Shown piece after piece: positions 8,903 to 21,659 of a stretch of 64,000 bases of DNA (positions are counted from its first letter, which is position 1; each line of letters opens with the position of its first letter). Source of the DNA: Mytilisepta virgata. Lineage: Eukaryota; Mollusca; Bivalvia; Mytilida; Mytilidae. The position numbers and the translations under genes are program-made. Under the pieces are notes generated by a model, which made no database searches, was not told the DNA's origin, and worked only from the letters and a program-made list of their open reading frames with translations. The DNA lies in NCBI GenBank assembly GCA_028015205.1, contig CM051518.1, forward strand, positions 34,128,001-34,192,000. Direction: 5' to 3'.

Positions 8903-11557
8903 AAAACAAGAGTCTCCCAAGAGCCTTAATCGCTCACCTGTTATCTTTTGTGTACCAGTACATTTTCCATCAATGATTATTTTTGCTATTTAATGTATAC
9001 CGTCACAATTTTCTCCTTAATATTGACCTGTACATCTAAAATATAGAATCCTGAACCCAAATAGATATGGTTGCTAGGACTTTTTCATCGGTTGCTATGG
9101 ACTTTTTCAATGGCATTGACTGTTGACCTTCAATTTTGACTTGAACAGGTAAATTGTAGGGTCCTGAACCCAAATATATATGGTTGCTAGGGACTATTTC
9201 ATTGGTTGTTATGGAATTTTTCAATGGCCTTGACCCTTTACCTTCCTTTTTGACTTGCACAGGTAAATTATAAGGTCCTTAACCCAAATATATATGGTTA
9301 CTAGGCACTTTTTCATTTGTTGCTGGGGAATTTTTCATCTCATTCTAGGGACTTTTTCATCGGTTGCTATGGAATTTTTCAATGACCTTGACCCTTGTCT
9401 CTCCATTTTACTTGTACAGCTACCATTTAATTTATTTCAAGTAACGCCCTAAACATCTGTGACAATTTCAGACCATTATTTTCTGTTTACATGTAAATAA
9501 TCTTTCAAGGGCAAAAACTCCTGTAAGGGTCAATTGACGATTTTGGTCATGTTGACTTATTTGTATATCTTACTTTGCTGAACATTTTTACTGTATAGTT
9601 TGTCTTTATCTATAATAATATTCAAGCTAATAACCTAAAACTGCAAAATTGCCTTAAAATTAACAATTCAGGGGCAATAACCCAAAAATGGGTTAATCGA
9701 TTCGACTTTAGTTTTCGAGATAAGAGCCAAAAAGTGTGTTTTCACCTATGTTCTATTTTTAGCCAGGGCAGCCATGTTTCTCGATGGAAAATAAAATAAA
9801 ACACAAAGCCTAAGTTAGGCTGAAATTGATTCTGTTGTTTCAGAGGAGAAGATTTTTAAAAGTTTACAAAGATGATGAAAAAAATGTGAAAAATTCTTTA
9901 AAGGGCAAAAACTCAATCTAATTAAAACCGATCTCTCATCGCTCCCGTTTTCTGATATGTCGCGTGGGAGATCTAACGAAATCCGCTGTGAGGTCACATG
10001 TGAGTGAACTGGAACTTATGAATTTATAATGACATGCAAATGAGTTGACTTCCTATCAGTAAGCCAATCAAAAAAGTTTATGAATTCTGGGGACTGACGA
10101 TTTCTTCGTAATCAACTTACAAGATCGCGTAAGCCGCAATTTCATTGGTCGAACAGGACACACCTACGAGGTCACTCACATGTGACCTCAAAGCGGATTT
10201 CGTTAGATCTCCGACGCGACATATCAGAAAACGGGAGCGATGAGAGATCGGTTTTTAATTAGATTGGCAAAAACTCCTATAAGGGGTCAATTGACGATTT
10301 TGGTCATATTGACTTATTTTTAGATCCTACTTTGCTGAATAGTTTTGTTGTTTACAGTTTGTCTTTATCTATAATTATATTCAAGATAACAACCTAAAAC
10401 TGCAAAACTTTCTTAAAATTAACAATCCAGGGGCAATAACCCAACAAAGGGTTGTCTGATTCATCTGAAAATTTCATAGCTTGTAGATCTTGACCTGTTG
10501 AAAATTTTTATTGCAATCAGTTTTGCTCTAAATGCTTTGGTTTTTGAGATATAAGCCAAAAGCTGAATTTTACCTCTATGTTTTATTTTTAGCCATGGCG
10601 GCCATGTTTCTCGACGGCCAAGAAAATAAAACACAAAATTTAGAGATCATTCAGACTAAGTATGGCTGTAATTGGTTCAGGTTAGACTCCACTAATTATC
10701 TTAGTTTCAGAGAAATGCATCCCCAGAATTTTATTAATTATTACAGTTGGCAAAGTTTGACTACATGATAGATAAATAATAAATGTCTTAACCTCAAAAT
10801 TGTAATATTGACTGAAAGAGGTAGATTTTAGTTTAAAAAAAATATGAAAACATTAACTGATTTTGCTTCTGACAAGTAGTGGGAGGTAATAAACTGGGAC
10901 TTGTGAATTGACATGTGGTGTGTAAAACTTTGACAGTAATAATTGGCACCTGCACTGGTAAGTTAAATTGCGAAAAAAAGAGCCGGAAAAGTAAACCTTT
11001 TTTTTCCACATATGTAATGGAAATTTATGCAGAATCTGAACAAGAGTGGACACACAAAAATGTCTCGCCTGTCATGTATTTCTAATGAAAGTAAATGCTT
11101 TCAGACATATTGCATACAGTATTCGAAAAACAGGCCAAAACACAAAAACTTAACTATAACCACTGAACCATAAAAATGAGGTCAAGGTCAGATGGCACCT
11201 GCCAGTTGGACATGTACACCTTACAATCCTTCCATACACCAAATATACTAGAAATATTGCTTATAGTATCTGAGATACTTGACCACCAAAACTTAACCCT
11301 GTTCACTGATCCTTGAAATGGGGTCGAGGTCAATTGAAAACTGTCTGAGGATAAGGATCTTGTAAGGTATGCACATTCCAAATATAGTTATCCTATTACT
11401 CATAATAAAAGAGAAATTAACATTACAAATTACAAAACCTGTCTAACCTCAGTGGTTTCAGAGGAGAAGATCTTTGAAAAAGTTTACGACGAAAGGACGA
11501 CAGATGCCAAGTGATGGCAAAAGCTCACATTTCCTTCTAGGACAGGTGAGCTAAAAA
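8903..11557 (+). repeat. Large dispersed repeat, copy A (about 2.65 kb)
   Basis: The left end has AAGAGTCTCCCAAGAGCC and CGCTCACCTG; the right end has GCCAAGTGATGGCAAAAGCTC and GGACAGGTGAGCTAAAA. Copy B (53976-57029) has the same ends in the same order. CTCACCTG and CAGGTGAG form short terminal inverted repeats. Inside are about three 114-bp tandem units with GGTTGCTAGGGACTTTTTCAT (about 9066, 9180, 9294), then CTTTATCTATAATAATATTCAAG and GCCATGGCGGCCATGTTTCTCGA blocks. An unrelated element is inserted at 9915-10265. There is no intact protein; the short frames are shadows. Confidence 0.7.
9915..10265. mobile_element. MULE-like foldback element, 351 bp
   Basis: Inverted repeats of about 90 bp start AATCTAATTAAAACCGATCTC on the left and match the right end with few differences. 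They include CGCTCCCGTTTTCTGATATG and AGATCTAACGAAATCCGC. An 11-bp direct repeat, GGCAAAAACTC, flanks the element (9904-9914 and 10266-10276). Long TIRs with a 9-11-bp duplication are characteristic of Mutator-like elements. It is inserted into repeat copy A, so it is younger than that copy. No transposase is present. Confidence 0.75.
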
Positions 11558-11709
11558 GATTTGTAATAAGTCTTAATTAGTCTAAAAATACATCAACAAG
11601 TCACCCATGGAACATTAGCACATGGTCCAAAATGTCTTAATACTCGGACCTAACTGTCTTTTTTATGGATGGTCCAAATTTTCTCCAAACATAATGGTCT
11701 TGTACCCAT

Positions 11710-11850
11710 TTTTAGCTCATCTGTCCTAAAAGGACATGTGAGCTTTTGCCATCACTTTGTCCGTCCGTCCATCATAAACTTTTTCAAAGATCTTCTCCTC
11801 TGAAACCACTGAACAAATTACAGCCATATGATATTGCTGCCTTCTAATTG
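11710..11850 (-). repeat. End fragment of the large dispersed repeat, reversed
   Basis: It reads TTTTAGCTCATCTGTCC..., GAGCTTTTGCCATCACTTTG and AAGATCTTCTCCTCTGAAACC, the reverse complement of the right end of copy A. Together with 11460-11557 it forms an inverted repeat separated by about 150 bp. Confidence 0.65.
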
Positions 11851-13320
11851 GCTAACTCAGTATGCTAAAATTAAAACATGGAAACCAGAGTATTAATTTA
11901 TAAATAGAACGCCATCAACTCGTCAAATGTAATGGATTTATTTACCAGCAGCGATTTATTATTACTTCTTCATACCATTGTTTATCAATTAATTAATCAT
12001 GACAAAAGAACAAAGAAAGAAATTTTTTAAACAGTTCATTTTCTTTATTTCAATTTTTTTTTATTTGCTCCTTGTCGTCAAATTTGCAGTTCATTGTAGT
12101 AGTGATCAATAATTGACTTTTGATCGATTTGACATGGCTGTAGCACTGTTGATTGGCAAGTAAGGTAGGCGTGTCATACATCATTGTGTTGATAAATAAA
12201 TATTTTTTTTATTGATCCAAAAGTTTGAGCGAGACTGAAATGTGGAAGCGATAATTCTTTGGAAATCGGAGCCGACGGGTAAAATTGTGTTGCCAGAGTT
12301 TGGAACCTTTTCTTTTCTCTTGGCATATATAGTAAATTTTTTTTCTGAGACAAGAGCCTGTGGCAGATGTGCCCTTTTTAATTCCAAATTAGAATCCCTA
12401 ATAATTACTTTAAATGCACTTGAAATTTATTCCCATAAAATCAAGAAAAAGAGCTCCGCCTGGCGTTAGGTGGAATTGCTAAGTAATATTTTTCATGTGA
12501 AGATTAAATCCCTGCGGTACATTTATGCCAATTATGGTTGTCTGAGCCTGGGGCTGGGATGATACAATAATTTCTAAGACTAAGGTCATTATAAAACTTG
12601 ACACAACGCAGTAATTGTTTTATCGGTACCATTGATTTGGATTTATAACATTTATAAAACGCTTATGAAATGTTTTAAAGCCTAAAGTTAAAGGCCTACA
12701 GTACATGGCTGTTTTATAATCTCTATTTCTTTCTGTTCTCACACATTTTTTTCAAGGGGAGGTAATATTGGAGAATTCTAATTTTTAACCAAATACGGAA
12801 AACTTTTTGTTTTGCAAATAATGATAATATTTTATTGCCATAAAACATATAAAACTTATGTCTGTATTAAACTTGTGGCTTAAAATTTTCTTGTAAGGAG
12901 GATACATTTTCTCAGGAAAACAAGGGATACGGTATTAAATCCTACCAATATGTTACATATAAGTAACTGTTAATACAGTACCCTGTCATTTAATGAATGA
13001 AAAAAAACTAAGTATGTTGCGAAACAGCTCATGCGACAATAGATAATAAGAAAAATAAATGGAAATGGTGAGCTGTCAAAAGGGGCGTAAAACGACCAAA
13101 ACATTTAATGAAGCATAGGTTATAAGTCCTAGTGCAATTTATTTATTTATTATACTATTAAAAAAAACACTTGACAGCATGTGTATGTATTCTCTATTGA
13201 TATTGTTAGCTTGGTGTTGACTCTTCCCTCCTGTAGTATTAATTCTTAAATTTAAATGTTTTGTATTGTTCACCAATTAACCAAATCAGGATGAAAAGAA
13301 AATGAATGGTTATGAATGAG
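11851..13320. other. Gene-free stretch
   Basis: No conserved protein, RNA gene or clear transposon end was seen. Open frames on both strands around 12181-12469 overlap each other and look non-coding. Confidence 0.35.
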
Positions 13321-13424
13321 AGTGATGTATGAGAGTTTAAACAGTTATATTTTATATACACTGTATTGATTTATGCCCTGACGGGCTCGTGATTGAATAA
13401 TAAAATTTACTTTACTTTACTTTG
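13321..13424 (+). repeat. LINE-type 3' end
   Basis: The hairpin-like TGCCCTGACGGGCTCG is followed by TGATTGAATAATAAA and a TTTAC microsatellite tail. Similar hairpin plus AATAAA arrangements occur at 17575-17620 and 19300-19340, where the last follows a LINE coding remnant. Confidence 0.45.
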
Positions 13425-13696
13425 TATTTTAAAAACAATAAGATAAGATAAGATATTTTATTTTCCAAATTAGGTCCCCAGGGTGTGTGGGGGTGGGGGG
13501 CATTTATGATTTAACAATAATGGATTTTTTTCACACATTTGGTTTTAGAACGAACACATTTTTGTTCACATGACATACTAGTTTATGTTTCAAGTAAAAA
13601 TCTTTGGTGTATAATTTAATGATTATGGCTACTCCAGATATGTGGAAAATGTTCCTTTCCTAATACATGTAATATGATTTACAATTGATGAATCCG

Positions 13697-13960
13697 ATTG
13701 ATTGTTTGGCGGCAACAGATACCAAGGGACATGAAAAATTCAAGATCTCATAGATCTCCTCGTATCCGATGCAGAGAAACAAGCAAACAAATTGAAGATT
13801 AATATCAAACAATTAAAACCTTATCCTATGATTGGTTGTTTAGCCGCAACAGATACCACGGTGCTCTAGGTCTATGGACATGATATTTTCAAAATCTCAT
13901 AGATCTCCTCGTACCTGATGCAGAGAAACATGCAACATTCATATCAAACAGTTAAAAACC
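13697..13960 (+). repeat. Two-copy tandem duplication (about 134-149 bp)
   Basis: Both copies contain GCAACAGATACCA, TCTCATAGATCTCCTCGTA and GATGCAGAGAAACA, followed by ATATCAAACA. The second copy carries an extra CGGTGCTCTAGGTCTAT segment. Confidence 0.75.
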
Positions 13961-14465
13961 GTCATAATAGGTACACGTTCTGTCATTTAGGAGAGTACCT
14001 GATATCTACCAGTCTCAATTCTTAAGTGGTGTGATGAAATTCGGAACCTTGTTAAATTTCTCCTCTGCTCAAAATTTGCCCAAAATAGAAAGATATTTTT
14101 CTCTACCAAAGTGTGATTTAAATGTAACATATGTTCTAAGTTTACCACCTGAATTGTTTAGCTATTCACTATGCCACAAATCTATAAAATTTGATTTTAA
14201 TATTTTTTTGCATATTATTTTTAAAATTTGTTATATTCACAGAAGATGAAGACAAATGTTTAATTTCTGGAAATTTTTCAAGAATTGTGTCCATACTGCC
14301 ATACCAAGATGTTTTTTTTTATAAGAAAATTTTTTTTGATGAAAAGTAAGCATCTTTGAGAAGTGGGAATGTTGAATCAAGGTTTTATAAGCGGTACCAA
14401 CAGCATGGATTTAACTATATTATAATATATTGGAAATCTTCCCAACTCTGATAAAATTACAAAAT

Positions 14466-15430
14466 TAGTGGATCTTTTGTGAACACCTAAAATATGTTTA
14501 CAAAAGTTAATGTGTAATCGTTCACATTTTAAACTTGAATAGATTTTATCAAATGGTAAAGTTCATTTCGAAATCTAGCTGAAAATGTATTAAAAGTTCC
14601 CCATACTTCAGATCCATACAGAAGTATCGGTTTAATAATGTGATCAAATACATGTAAACTTGTACTGACATTTGGATTTAATGATAATAAAGCTTTATGT
14701 AATTTATAATATGCTTTCAAGGATATTTTATATAGTTCGTACTGAGCAAAGGAGAATGACCCTTATGCACTAAAGTGCAAACCAAGATATTAAAAGTTAT
14801 TAACATATTCTACACAATGATTTTCATAAGTATTTTTTTCTGAAATGCGTCTGCCTGCGCCTGCCTTGTTGAATATCTGAACCCTTGTTTTATTCGGATT
14901 TACAGTTAAACACCAATCTTTGCAATATTTCTAAAGTATGTTGAGTCTTGTTTGTAGTCCATTAGATGATGTAGACAAAAGTACCAAATCATCTGCATAT
15001 AATAAGCAATTTACTGGTTTGTCATTAAGTGTAATAGGGTCAAAAGAATCTTTCAGGTACTCCGGAAGGTCATTTATAAATAACTTGAATAGGTTAGGAC
15101 TTAAATTATTGTTTGACTCCGTTGGGGCAAGCTTTACTGGAAAAAAATCTGTTACCCAGGACTGTATCTTGATGCAAGAGTTACTCGATTCATATATGTG
15201 TTTTATAATATTATAAAATGAAGTACCTACTCCAGCAGATAGTAATTTTATTTTTATACCAGTATGGATTACTGTGTCAAAAGCTTTCTGAAAGTCAACA
15301 AAGCAGGCATAAATCCTCCCACCCTTTGAACTACAATATTTGTCAAAAATACATTTGATAATAAACATGTGATCCGAAGTTCTTGTTTTTTTAGTAAATA
15401 CCAATTGACAGTCATGAATTAGATTTTTTT
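14466..15430 (-). pseudogene. Decayed non-LTR retrotransposon reverse transcriptase
   Basis: Reading the minus strand from about 15430 gives reverse-transcriptase blocks: QLVFTKKTRTSDHMF, motif A FVDFQKAFDT, then NLSPNLFKLFINDLPEYL and motif C YADDLVLLS. After two in-frame stops the frame continues with DWCLTVNPNKTRV, YLGLHFSA and PILLYGSEVWGTFN. The GVRQG motif expected before the NLSP block has been lost (APTESNN stands there instead). The piece lacks an endonuclease domain and a proper C terminus. It is a dead 5'-truncated LINE of the type common in molluscs; the exact clade is uncertain. Confidence 0.88.
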
Positions 15431-16244
15431 AAATAAAAAATTATCAAGCCTATTATTAATATTACATAGTAGCTTGGTTGGACCTAAAATGTCAGGGAAA
15501 TAGATTATACTGTCATATTTCGTCCTAAAATTTTTATTATTGTGAAAATGGCAAAACTGAGTTAAATGTCATGATAATGTACTGACATATCACATAGGTG
15601 TCGGGGGTAGGGGGTTACTTCCAATGTTTTGATATGAGCATGCTTCTGCTGCACAGGTGCTTGAGGATAGGACCCGGCCTTAGGCCCCTCATACCCCCCC
15701 CCCCCCCTTTTCATTAGCAAAAATATCTGTTTTCTAATTTTTACCATTTATTTGTACCATAAGGATATATTTACTCATAATACACATGTTTACTATCAAT
15801 GTACCATTCGACTATATATGTACTAATAGCGTCATAAAAAATGCAATATCAACTACAAGTCCATGTACATGTATCTAACAGAGAAAAGCTGACTTTTCCA
15901 AATGAGCGCTTTTAAATCGTGTAAAATTTTACTTGGAAATGAATTATGTGAATATAAGGTAGAAGTCAAACGAAACTGCATGAGTATCAACTATTGGCAC
16001 GTCCGATCATTGACCTGTCAATATACATTTAATATTCTTTATTACCAAAAGAAGGCCCCAGGATGGCATTTTATATAATATGGAAACATAACTGATACTC
16101 AAAAGAAAAATCCTTACTAACAGATTCCTTCAGTCAATTTGAATTGTCATTTATACCCCCCCCCCCGGCCGCCTTTCAAGCCGAATCGAGAATATCCCAT
16201 TAGAATATATACTTTTTTTTAACTCTTTTCTATAAATGCCTTGA
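15431..16244. other. Gene-free stretch with poly-C runs
   Basis: I see no coding or RNA feature. C homopolymers lie near 15698-15709 and 16156-16166, and the rest is AT-rich. Confidence 0.35.
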
Positions 16245-17107
16245 TAGTCCAGTCAATCTAGCATAAATTTGACCCTAACCTTAAAGTAATTGCAACAGAA
16301 GATTTTTAAGTTTTAATCTTTAGCATTATACCCCAAATATACACAGAAAAAAGTCCAACAAAACCTAACTTGAGGAAGACTAAAAAATCACGATTTTAAA
16401 ATTCCTATGGAGATTTGCATTGAAAATGGGAGATAACTCTGCAAAAAAGGCAGAAATATCAATAAAAATTGATACAAAATTATAACTTTACCGCTTCTTT
16501 TCTGCAGAATGTATTGATTCTTGATATTTTAGCGTCTTTAGAGTATAACAAACAACTCTAAAGGTGTTTTCATATCTTTTATCAAGCTACAACCTAGATT
16601 TCATAATTCATTAGATGACCATTTATTAAATTTTTCAACATGTCAAGGTAAAGAATCTCAAATTTAATCAAAATAATTAAGCATACATTCTTCTTTTTGT
16701 GTTTTAAAGTTTCTTTAAACAAGGTAGATGCTGAACAAATATAATTTACAGATATAAACAATACCAAAATTTCACATTATTTTTTCAAAATGGTCACAAA
16801 GCCACAAATTTGCAATTTCTTTAAAGAAAAATGCGCCAAAAAAAAATAAAAATACCCATAACACTTCAGTTTCATGAGCAGAAGATTATATAATATAGTC
16901 AAATACGAATCAACCAAAACTTGACAAAAAAAGACTCATTTTTGCAGAGTTTCCATAGGAAATTAAAAATGCTGATTTTGAGTTTTCCTCAAGTTAGATT
17001 TTAATGGACTTTTTTCTGTGTATATTTGGGGCTTAATGCTATAGATAAGAACTAAAACATTTTCTTTTGCAATTAGTTTGAGGTTAAAACTTAGTTCGAC
17101 TGGACTA
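16245..17107. mobile_element. Long-TIR non-autonomous element, about 860 bp
   Basis: The first 190 bp and the last 190 bp are inverted copies. They begin TAGTCCAGTC and share TTGCAA-type segments, CCCAAATATACACAGAAAA, AAGTCCA and TAACTTGAGGAA. The interior shows no protein. TA or TATA beside each end may be the target duplication. The arms differ at perhaps one position in six, so it is old. Confidence 0.65.
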
Positions 17108-18440
17108 TATGAATTTATATGATTATATATGTATTGATTTCAAGGTATAAAAGCTGAAAACGGTACATGTAGTTTATGTAGATCGGTTATTGAAGACAAT
17201 TTAAGTTTCCCAAAAATGTCAATGCGTTGGAATCTTTGGCAAATGTTTGAGAAGACCATTTTTAGACTTAATTGAAAAATTACAAAAAACATTTCCGTAT
17301 TCAATTATAATGATAAATTTATATGGCTTCTAACTTCTGAAGACAAACTTATTATTACTCAAATAATATATATATACATTTCTAGCCTTCTGAAAGGGCG
17401 AAAAAAAATATATCAAAGTGAATATGTCAAATGGCATAATGAGTGAGATTTGCCTCCTCTTTGATGTACATGTCATAATATTTACATATTAAAATAGGTA
17501 TGTAGATGTTGTTTAATTTTATTTTATTTAACATTAATGTATTGTATTCTATAACATGTATGTATATGTAATTGTTCTGCTCAGTGTCTGGCTTCGTGAT
17601 TGGACAAATAAATAATTTTGTATTCTGCATCATCTCCTTCCATGAAAGGAATTATCTAGATTCGTCAATGGGAAGCTTCTAAGATGCTTGTTATGGATGC
17701 TGAGATATGAAATCCGTCAATTACCTTGTCTAAACGGGCATGTGAAAAAAAATATGTAACATCTCAGCAACATATTATAGTTAATTTGTAAATGCACCCT
17801 GTGGGTCCATAATGAGTCTAATAAAAATAATTGTAACAGTTTTATTATGAAACTCACCATCTGGTCAAATAGCAAACTGACTTGTGAATACCGCATATAG
17901 TATCTGTAAACCGTTGTGTAGGGGGGATATTTAAGAAAATTACTGGACGACGATAAATATTTTTGCACATAAACAAGAGGCGCGTGTTATTTATCATATG
18001 ACTCGAATTAAAATGTGACATTTATATATCAATAATAGCTCAAAGTGTGATCTGTATTAGTACAAAGTACTCTTTAATGAATGTTTTTTGTTCAAAAAAA
18101 GTTTTTATGATCGTTGATAGTTACGGATATTACCGTCATTAAATACAATTAAAATATATTTTGTTGTAAAAACTACACCAAGGAACACGCTCTTTAAATT
18201 ACAATCATCCCACGATCAACCTGAATGTATTTTTTAATTAAAGTATTTTTTCTTTGATGACATTTTTTAATGTAAAATGTTCACATCGTACGCACTTCAA
18301 TTTGCAGATTTTCCTAGTTGATGACTAAAAAAATTCTCTCGTGAAAATTTGCAAACAAAATATCTATTGGCATGTATTTTGGAGAAATCTCATTTTAAAA
18401 AACCCTCAAACTTAGCTGTATTATCTGAGATTGCAAGGTT
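17108..18440. repeat. Repeat-rich gap with LINE-like 3' tails
   Basis: Two short stretches look like retroelement 3' ends: 17575-17620 (GTCTGGCTTCGTGATTGG then AAATAAATAA) and about 17785-17835 (GCACCCTGTGGGTCCATAATG then TAATAAA). No gene was found. Confidence 0.35.
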
Positions 18441-18488
18441 TCCATTATTTTTTCTTTAATATTATCCATGGTGAATTAACAGAAGGGT

Positions 18489-19340
18489 TTGTATAAATAT
18501 GATGCTTATGTATGTAACAAACTTTTGGATACTGAGGATATAACATGTTTGTACTCATCAGTAAAGTATATTCTACAAAGTCTCAATTTACAATATTTGA
18601 ATATAAAATTGAATACTTTGATAAAGTTAGTAAAAAGTAAACTTTCTGAAAGTTTTAAAGCTTTTTGGGTAGCTAAGAGATCACATATTTTGTCAAAAGG
18701 AAATAGTAAATCAGAAAATTACTTTAAGTTGAAGACTAATTTTATTCCAGAGGTTTACCTATCAATAAAAGAATTTCATATAAGAAGAGGTATTTGCAAA
18801 ATGAGAATTAGTGCTCATGAACTTAAAATTGGGAAAGATAGGTCTAACAAACATTATATAGAGAGATCTAAAAGATAATATCAATATTGTTTATCTTGCT
18901 CATCAAATTCTCTTGAAGATGAGACTCATTTTATAGTTGATTGCCCTTTATATAAGGAACAAAGAGATATATTATACAGTCTAGTCAACAATACTTGTGC
19001 TAATTTTAAAAATCTATCCAATGATGAAAAGTTTTTCTGGCTGTTCCCAAACGAACATTTACCCACCCTAGTGAGTTTGGGAAATTATATTATTGAATGT
19101 ATTTCAAAAAGAGCTTTGTGGAAATAATAATAATAGTGTATAAACTATATATGCAGATCTTAATTTTATTATTGGGAACTGTATTTGTGTTTGACCTGAT
19201 CCTGTCCTTCCAAACATATGATAGCTATTATTGTTTTTACTATATGTTGTCTAGATTTTCAATCATATATGTTGTATATTGTAAAGTGTACTGCCACTTC
19301 ATGCCTCTCGTGGGCCCTTTATTTGATTTGAAATAAACCA
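18489..19340 (+). pseudogene. LINE ORF2 C-terminal remnant with 3' UTR
   Basis: The frame encodes the end of a non-LTR retrotransposon polyprotein: KSKLSESFKAFWV, then IRRGICKMRISAHELKIGK, one premature stop at 18876, then a zinc-knuckle-like segment CLSCSSNSLEDETHFIVDC (Cys-x2-Cys...His-x4-Cys) and a hydrophobic end ISKRALWK that stops near 19127. The 3' UTR ends with CCTCTCGTGGGCCC and TTTGAAATAAACC near 19340. The reverse transcriptase is missing, so the copy is 5'-truncated and dead. It is on the opposite strand to the fragment at 14466-15430 and probably a separate insertion. Confidence 0.8.
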
Positions 19341-20480
19341 ACCATTATAGGAGTTTGATTTTTAATAACATAAGCACATTTTTGTGTAGAAAGATTTGAA
19401 GTATAAAATCAGCCAATCAAGATTTGAGTATTAAGTTAAACATCAACATTTTTATTATGAAAGAACAAGTAGTGAGCCAGCTGGCATACCCCAAGTTCAA
19501 CACTGGCCTCTCGAATACTAAAATGATACAAAATATTGAAACTTATCATAGAGCAAAACAAAACCAAGATTTTTTTGCATTTTGAACTCTATCTGACAAT
19601 ATATATGGTTTTAAACACACCTTTTACATGTCGTAAAATGAAGAATCTTAAATTAAGCACTAAAAATATCATAAATCGATTTCTGATGACCATTACGACA
19701 AGATGGGTTCATTTTAGTAATTGTATTTATTCTTATTAATTATTAAATCGTTCTTTGAATGGAAAGATAAAAGTTTCCGGTGGTAATATACTTTCATTCA
19801 GAAAATTCGCACCTATCAACTAATTGGACAGAACTATAGTCACGGAAATGACCAAATAACGACGATTAAAGACCTCACATAAAAGATGGAGATGTGCGAA
19901 CAGATTTTACAGACGAGAGATACCATTTTAGTAAGTCGGACAGAAATGAAGGTAGGAGAAATGTACCGTATATTTTACATAATTACTACCGCGATTTCAT
20001 TCTCATTTAGGTATAATAGCTACAGAACCTTAGTCTAAATCGCTAACTAGTCTAATTTTTGGTTTTTTTTTTTTAAAGTCGAAAGCCAGAATTTGGTGAA
20101 AAAAGGTATGCAGACTAAAAAACGTGATTTCTTTTTTCAAAAATACAGGTCTGGAATTTAGAATCAGATAGAACAAAATTTTTTGTAAAGAAAGTTGGAG
20201 GTATGCATAAAAAGGCTCATAAGATGCCCAGAAAAATTTCCAGTCAGGATCATTTCCTCATCCCATTTTTTCTCCCATAAAAATCAAATGGCTGTGTTCC
20301 CTAATCTATCCACATTGTATCAATGTATTAAGTTTCAAATTATATTGCAAAGTCGTTTCATATGAGATTTGTTTTTAATTTGACCAGTCACTTGAAGAAA
20401 CAAGCAGAACTATATATTTACTGATCCAATATACCTCACATAAAGTATTCGGTCATTTGGCCAAAAATTAAAGTAGGGTC
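19341..20480. other. Gene-free stretch
   Basis: AT-rich sequence with no domain, RNA gene or repeat end that I recognise. Confidence 0.3.
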
Positions 20481-20499
20481 GTCCCCCCTTTTTATAAAT

Positions 20500-21005
20500 G
20501 TGGAAGGGGCATATAGTTTCATCCTTGTCCGTCCCGTCCGTCCGGTTTGGTTAAGTTATTGCGTTTAAGTTCATTTCTCAGAAACCCATTGAAATATATC
20601 AATGATATTATACCACTACAATCCCCTTATGAGACTGAACAGAGATGAGCAAATTTAAGTCACTTTGACCTGCGTTTAATGCACGAGTGACTCCAATAAA
20701 TTTTTAACATTAATTTCATATCCTAGGAATCCATTGTGTTAAATGGGTGATACTTCATATATAATCATCTTACATTATATGATGCATTTCTCCAACAGTT
20801 GGGTCATTATGACCGATATTTTGTGCATGAGTGACTCATTTTAGTTTTTACGTTTAGGTCCATTTCTCAGTAGATTCATTATTTTTAATGGGTAAAAGTT
20901 AATGTAATGAGGATATATTTGAAATAATTTTCAAAACTATTTCTCGTCATAAATAATAGATGGGAATTTGATGTGCAAGAGGACGGGGCATCCGTGTCTT
21001 ACAGA
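20500..21005. repeat. Dispersed repeat of unknown class
   Basis: It starts with GTGGAAGGGGCATATAG and a pyrimidine-rich CGTCCCGTCCGTCCGG, holds repeated blocks (GTTTAAGTTCATTTCTCAG near 20562 and GTTTAGGTCCATTTCTCAG near 20850), and ends with GGACGGGGCATCCGTGTC. Similar CGGATGCCCCGCC sequence occurs inverted near 22857. Confidence 0.5.
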
Positions 21006-21659
21006 CACACAACCTCTTTTTTCCATTTCTTGGCACATTTTCAAGACATTTAATGCCTTTCAATATCTATCAGGATATAGGAAGTTTGTGTTGTCTTAAG
21101 ATTTCCTAACACTAACTAATAAAATAAATTAATGTAAAATACCCTATGTACATATCTGAAAATCAATTTGGGAGAGATTTTTAACACAGCTTTTAAATTT
21201 TAGGGTCTTTAAGAATGTTTAACATGAAATTCACACAGAACCAAAACCAAATGTTTGCCATTAGAAAGAATTAGGTGACAGTCAAAAGGTTTTGGTTCCG
21301 AGTATATTTCGAAGATTTCAAATGACAATCAATCCGGGACTAATGATGGCCATTTTGTCGATGCTAATTACGGATCGTCACATGTTTTCCCACTCACCGA
21401 AGATCGTGTTGTGACCATAAGATCTGTTTCGAGACGTTCATTTCGGAGATGGGATGTTGTACTCTTACCTTTTACTCGATATTCATTCTTTCTCATCTTT
21501 ATCAAGTTTCTTTTCATTTGGCCTAGCTACTACAGTGGAGACTTTTCAAGTTGGTCCAATCAGAAACACAATTACCAGAAGCCATGTTAGTTGTCCGACC
21601 TGGGCTAAAAATGCAACTTTATAAAGGCCCCCCGAGGCATTTGCCCAAGACACGAGTAT

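Noticed and set aside
10532..10768. Plus-strand frame of 78 codons starting MLWFLRYKPK
   Set aside because: The DNA is the internal block of repeat copies A and B (GCCATGGCGGCCATG...) and the frame is broken in copy B.
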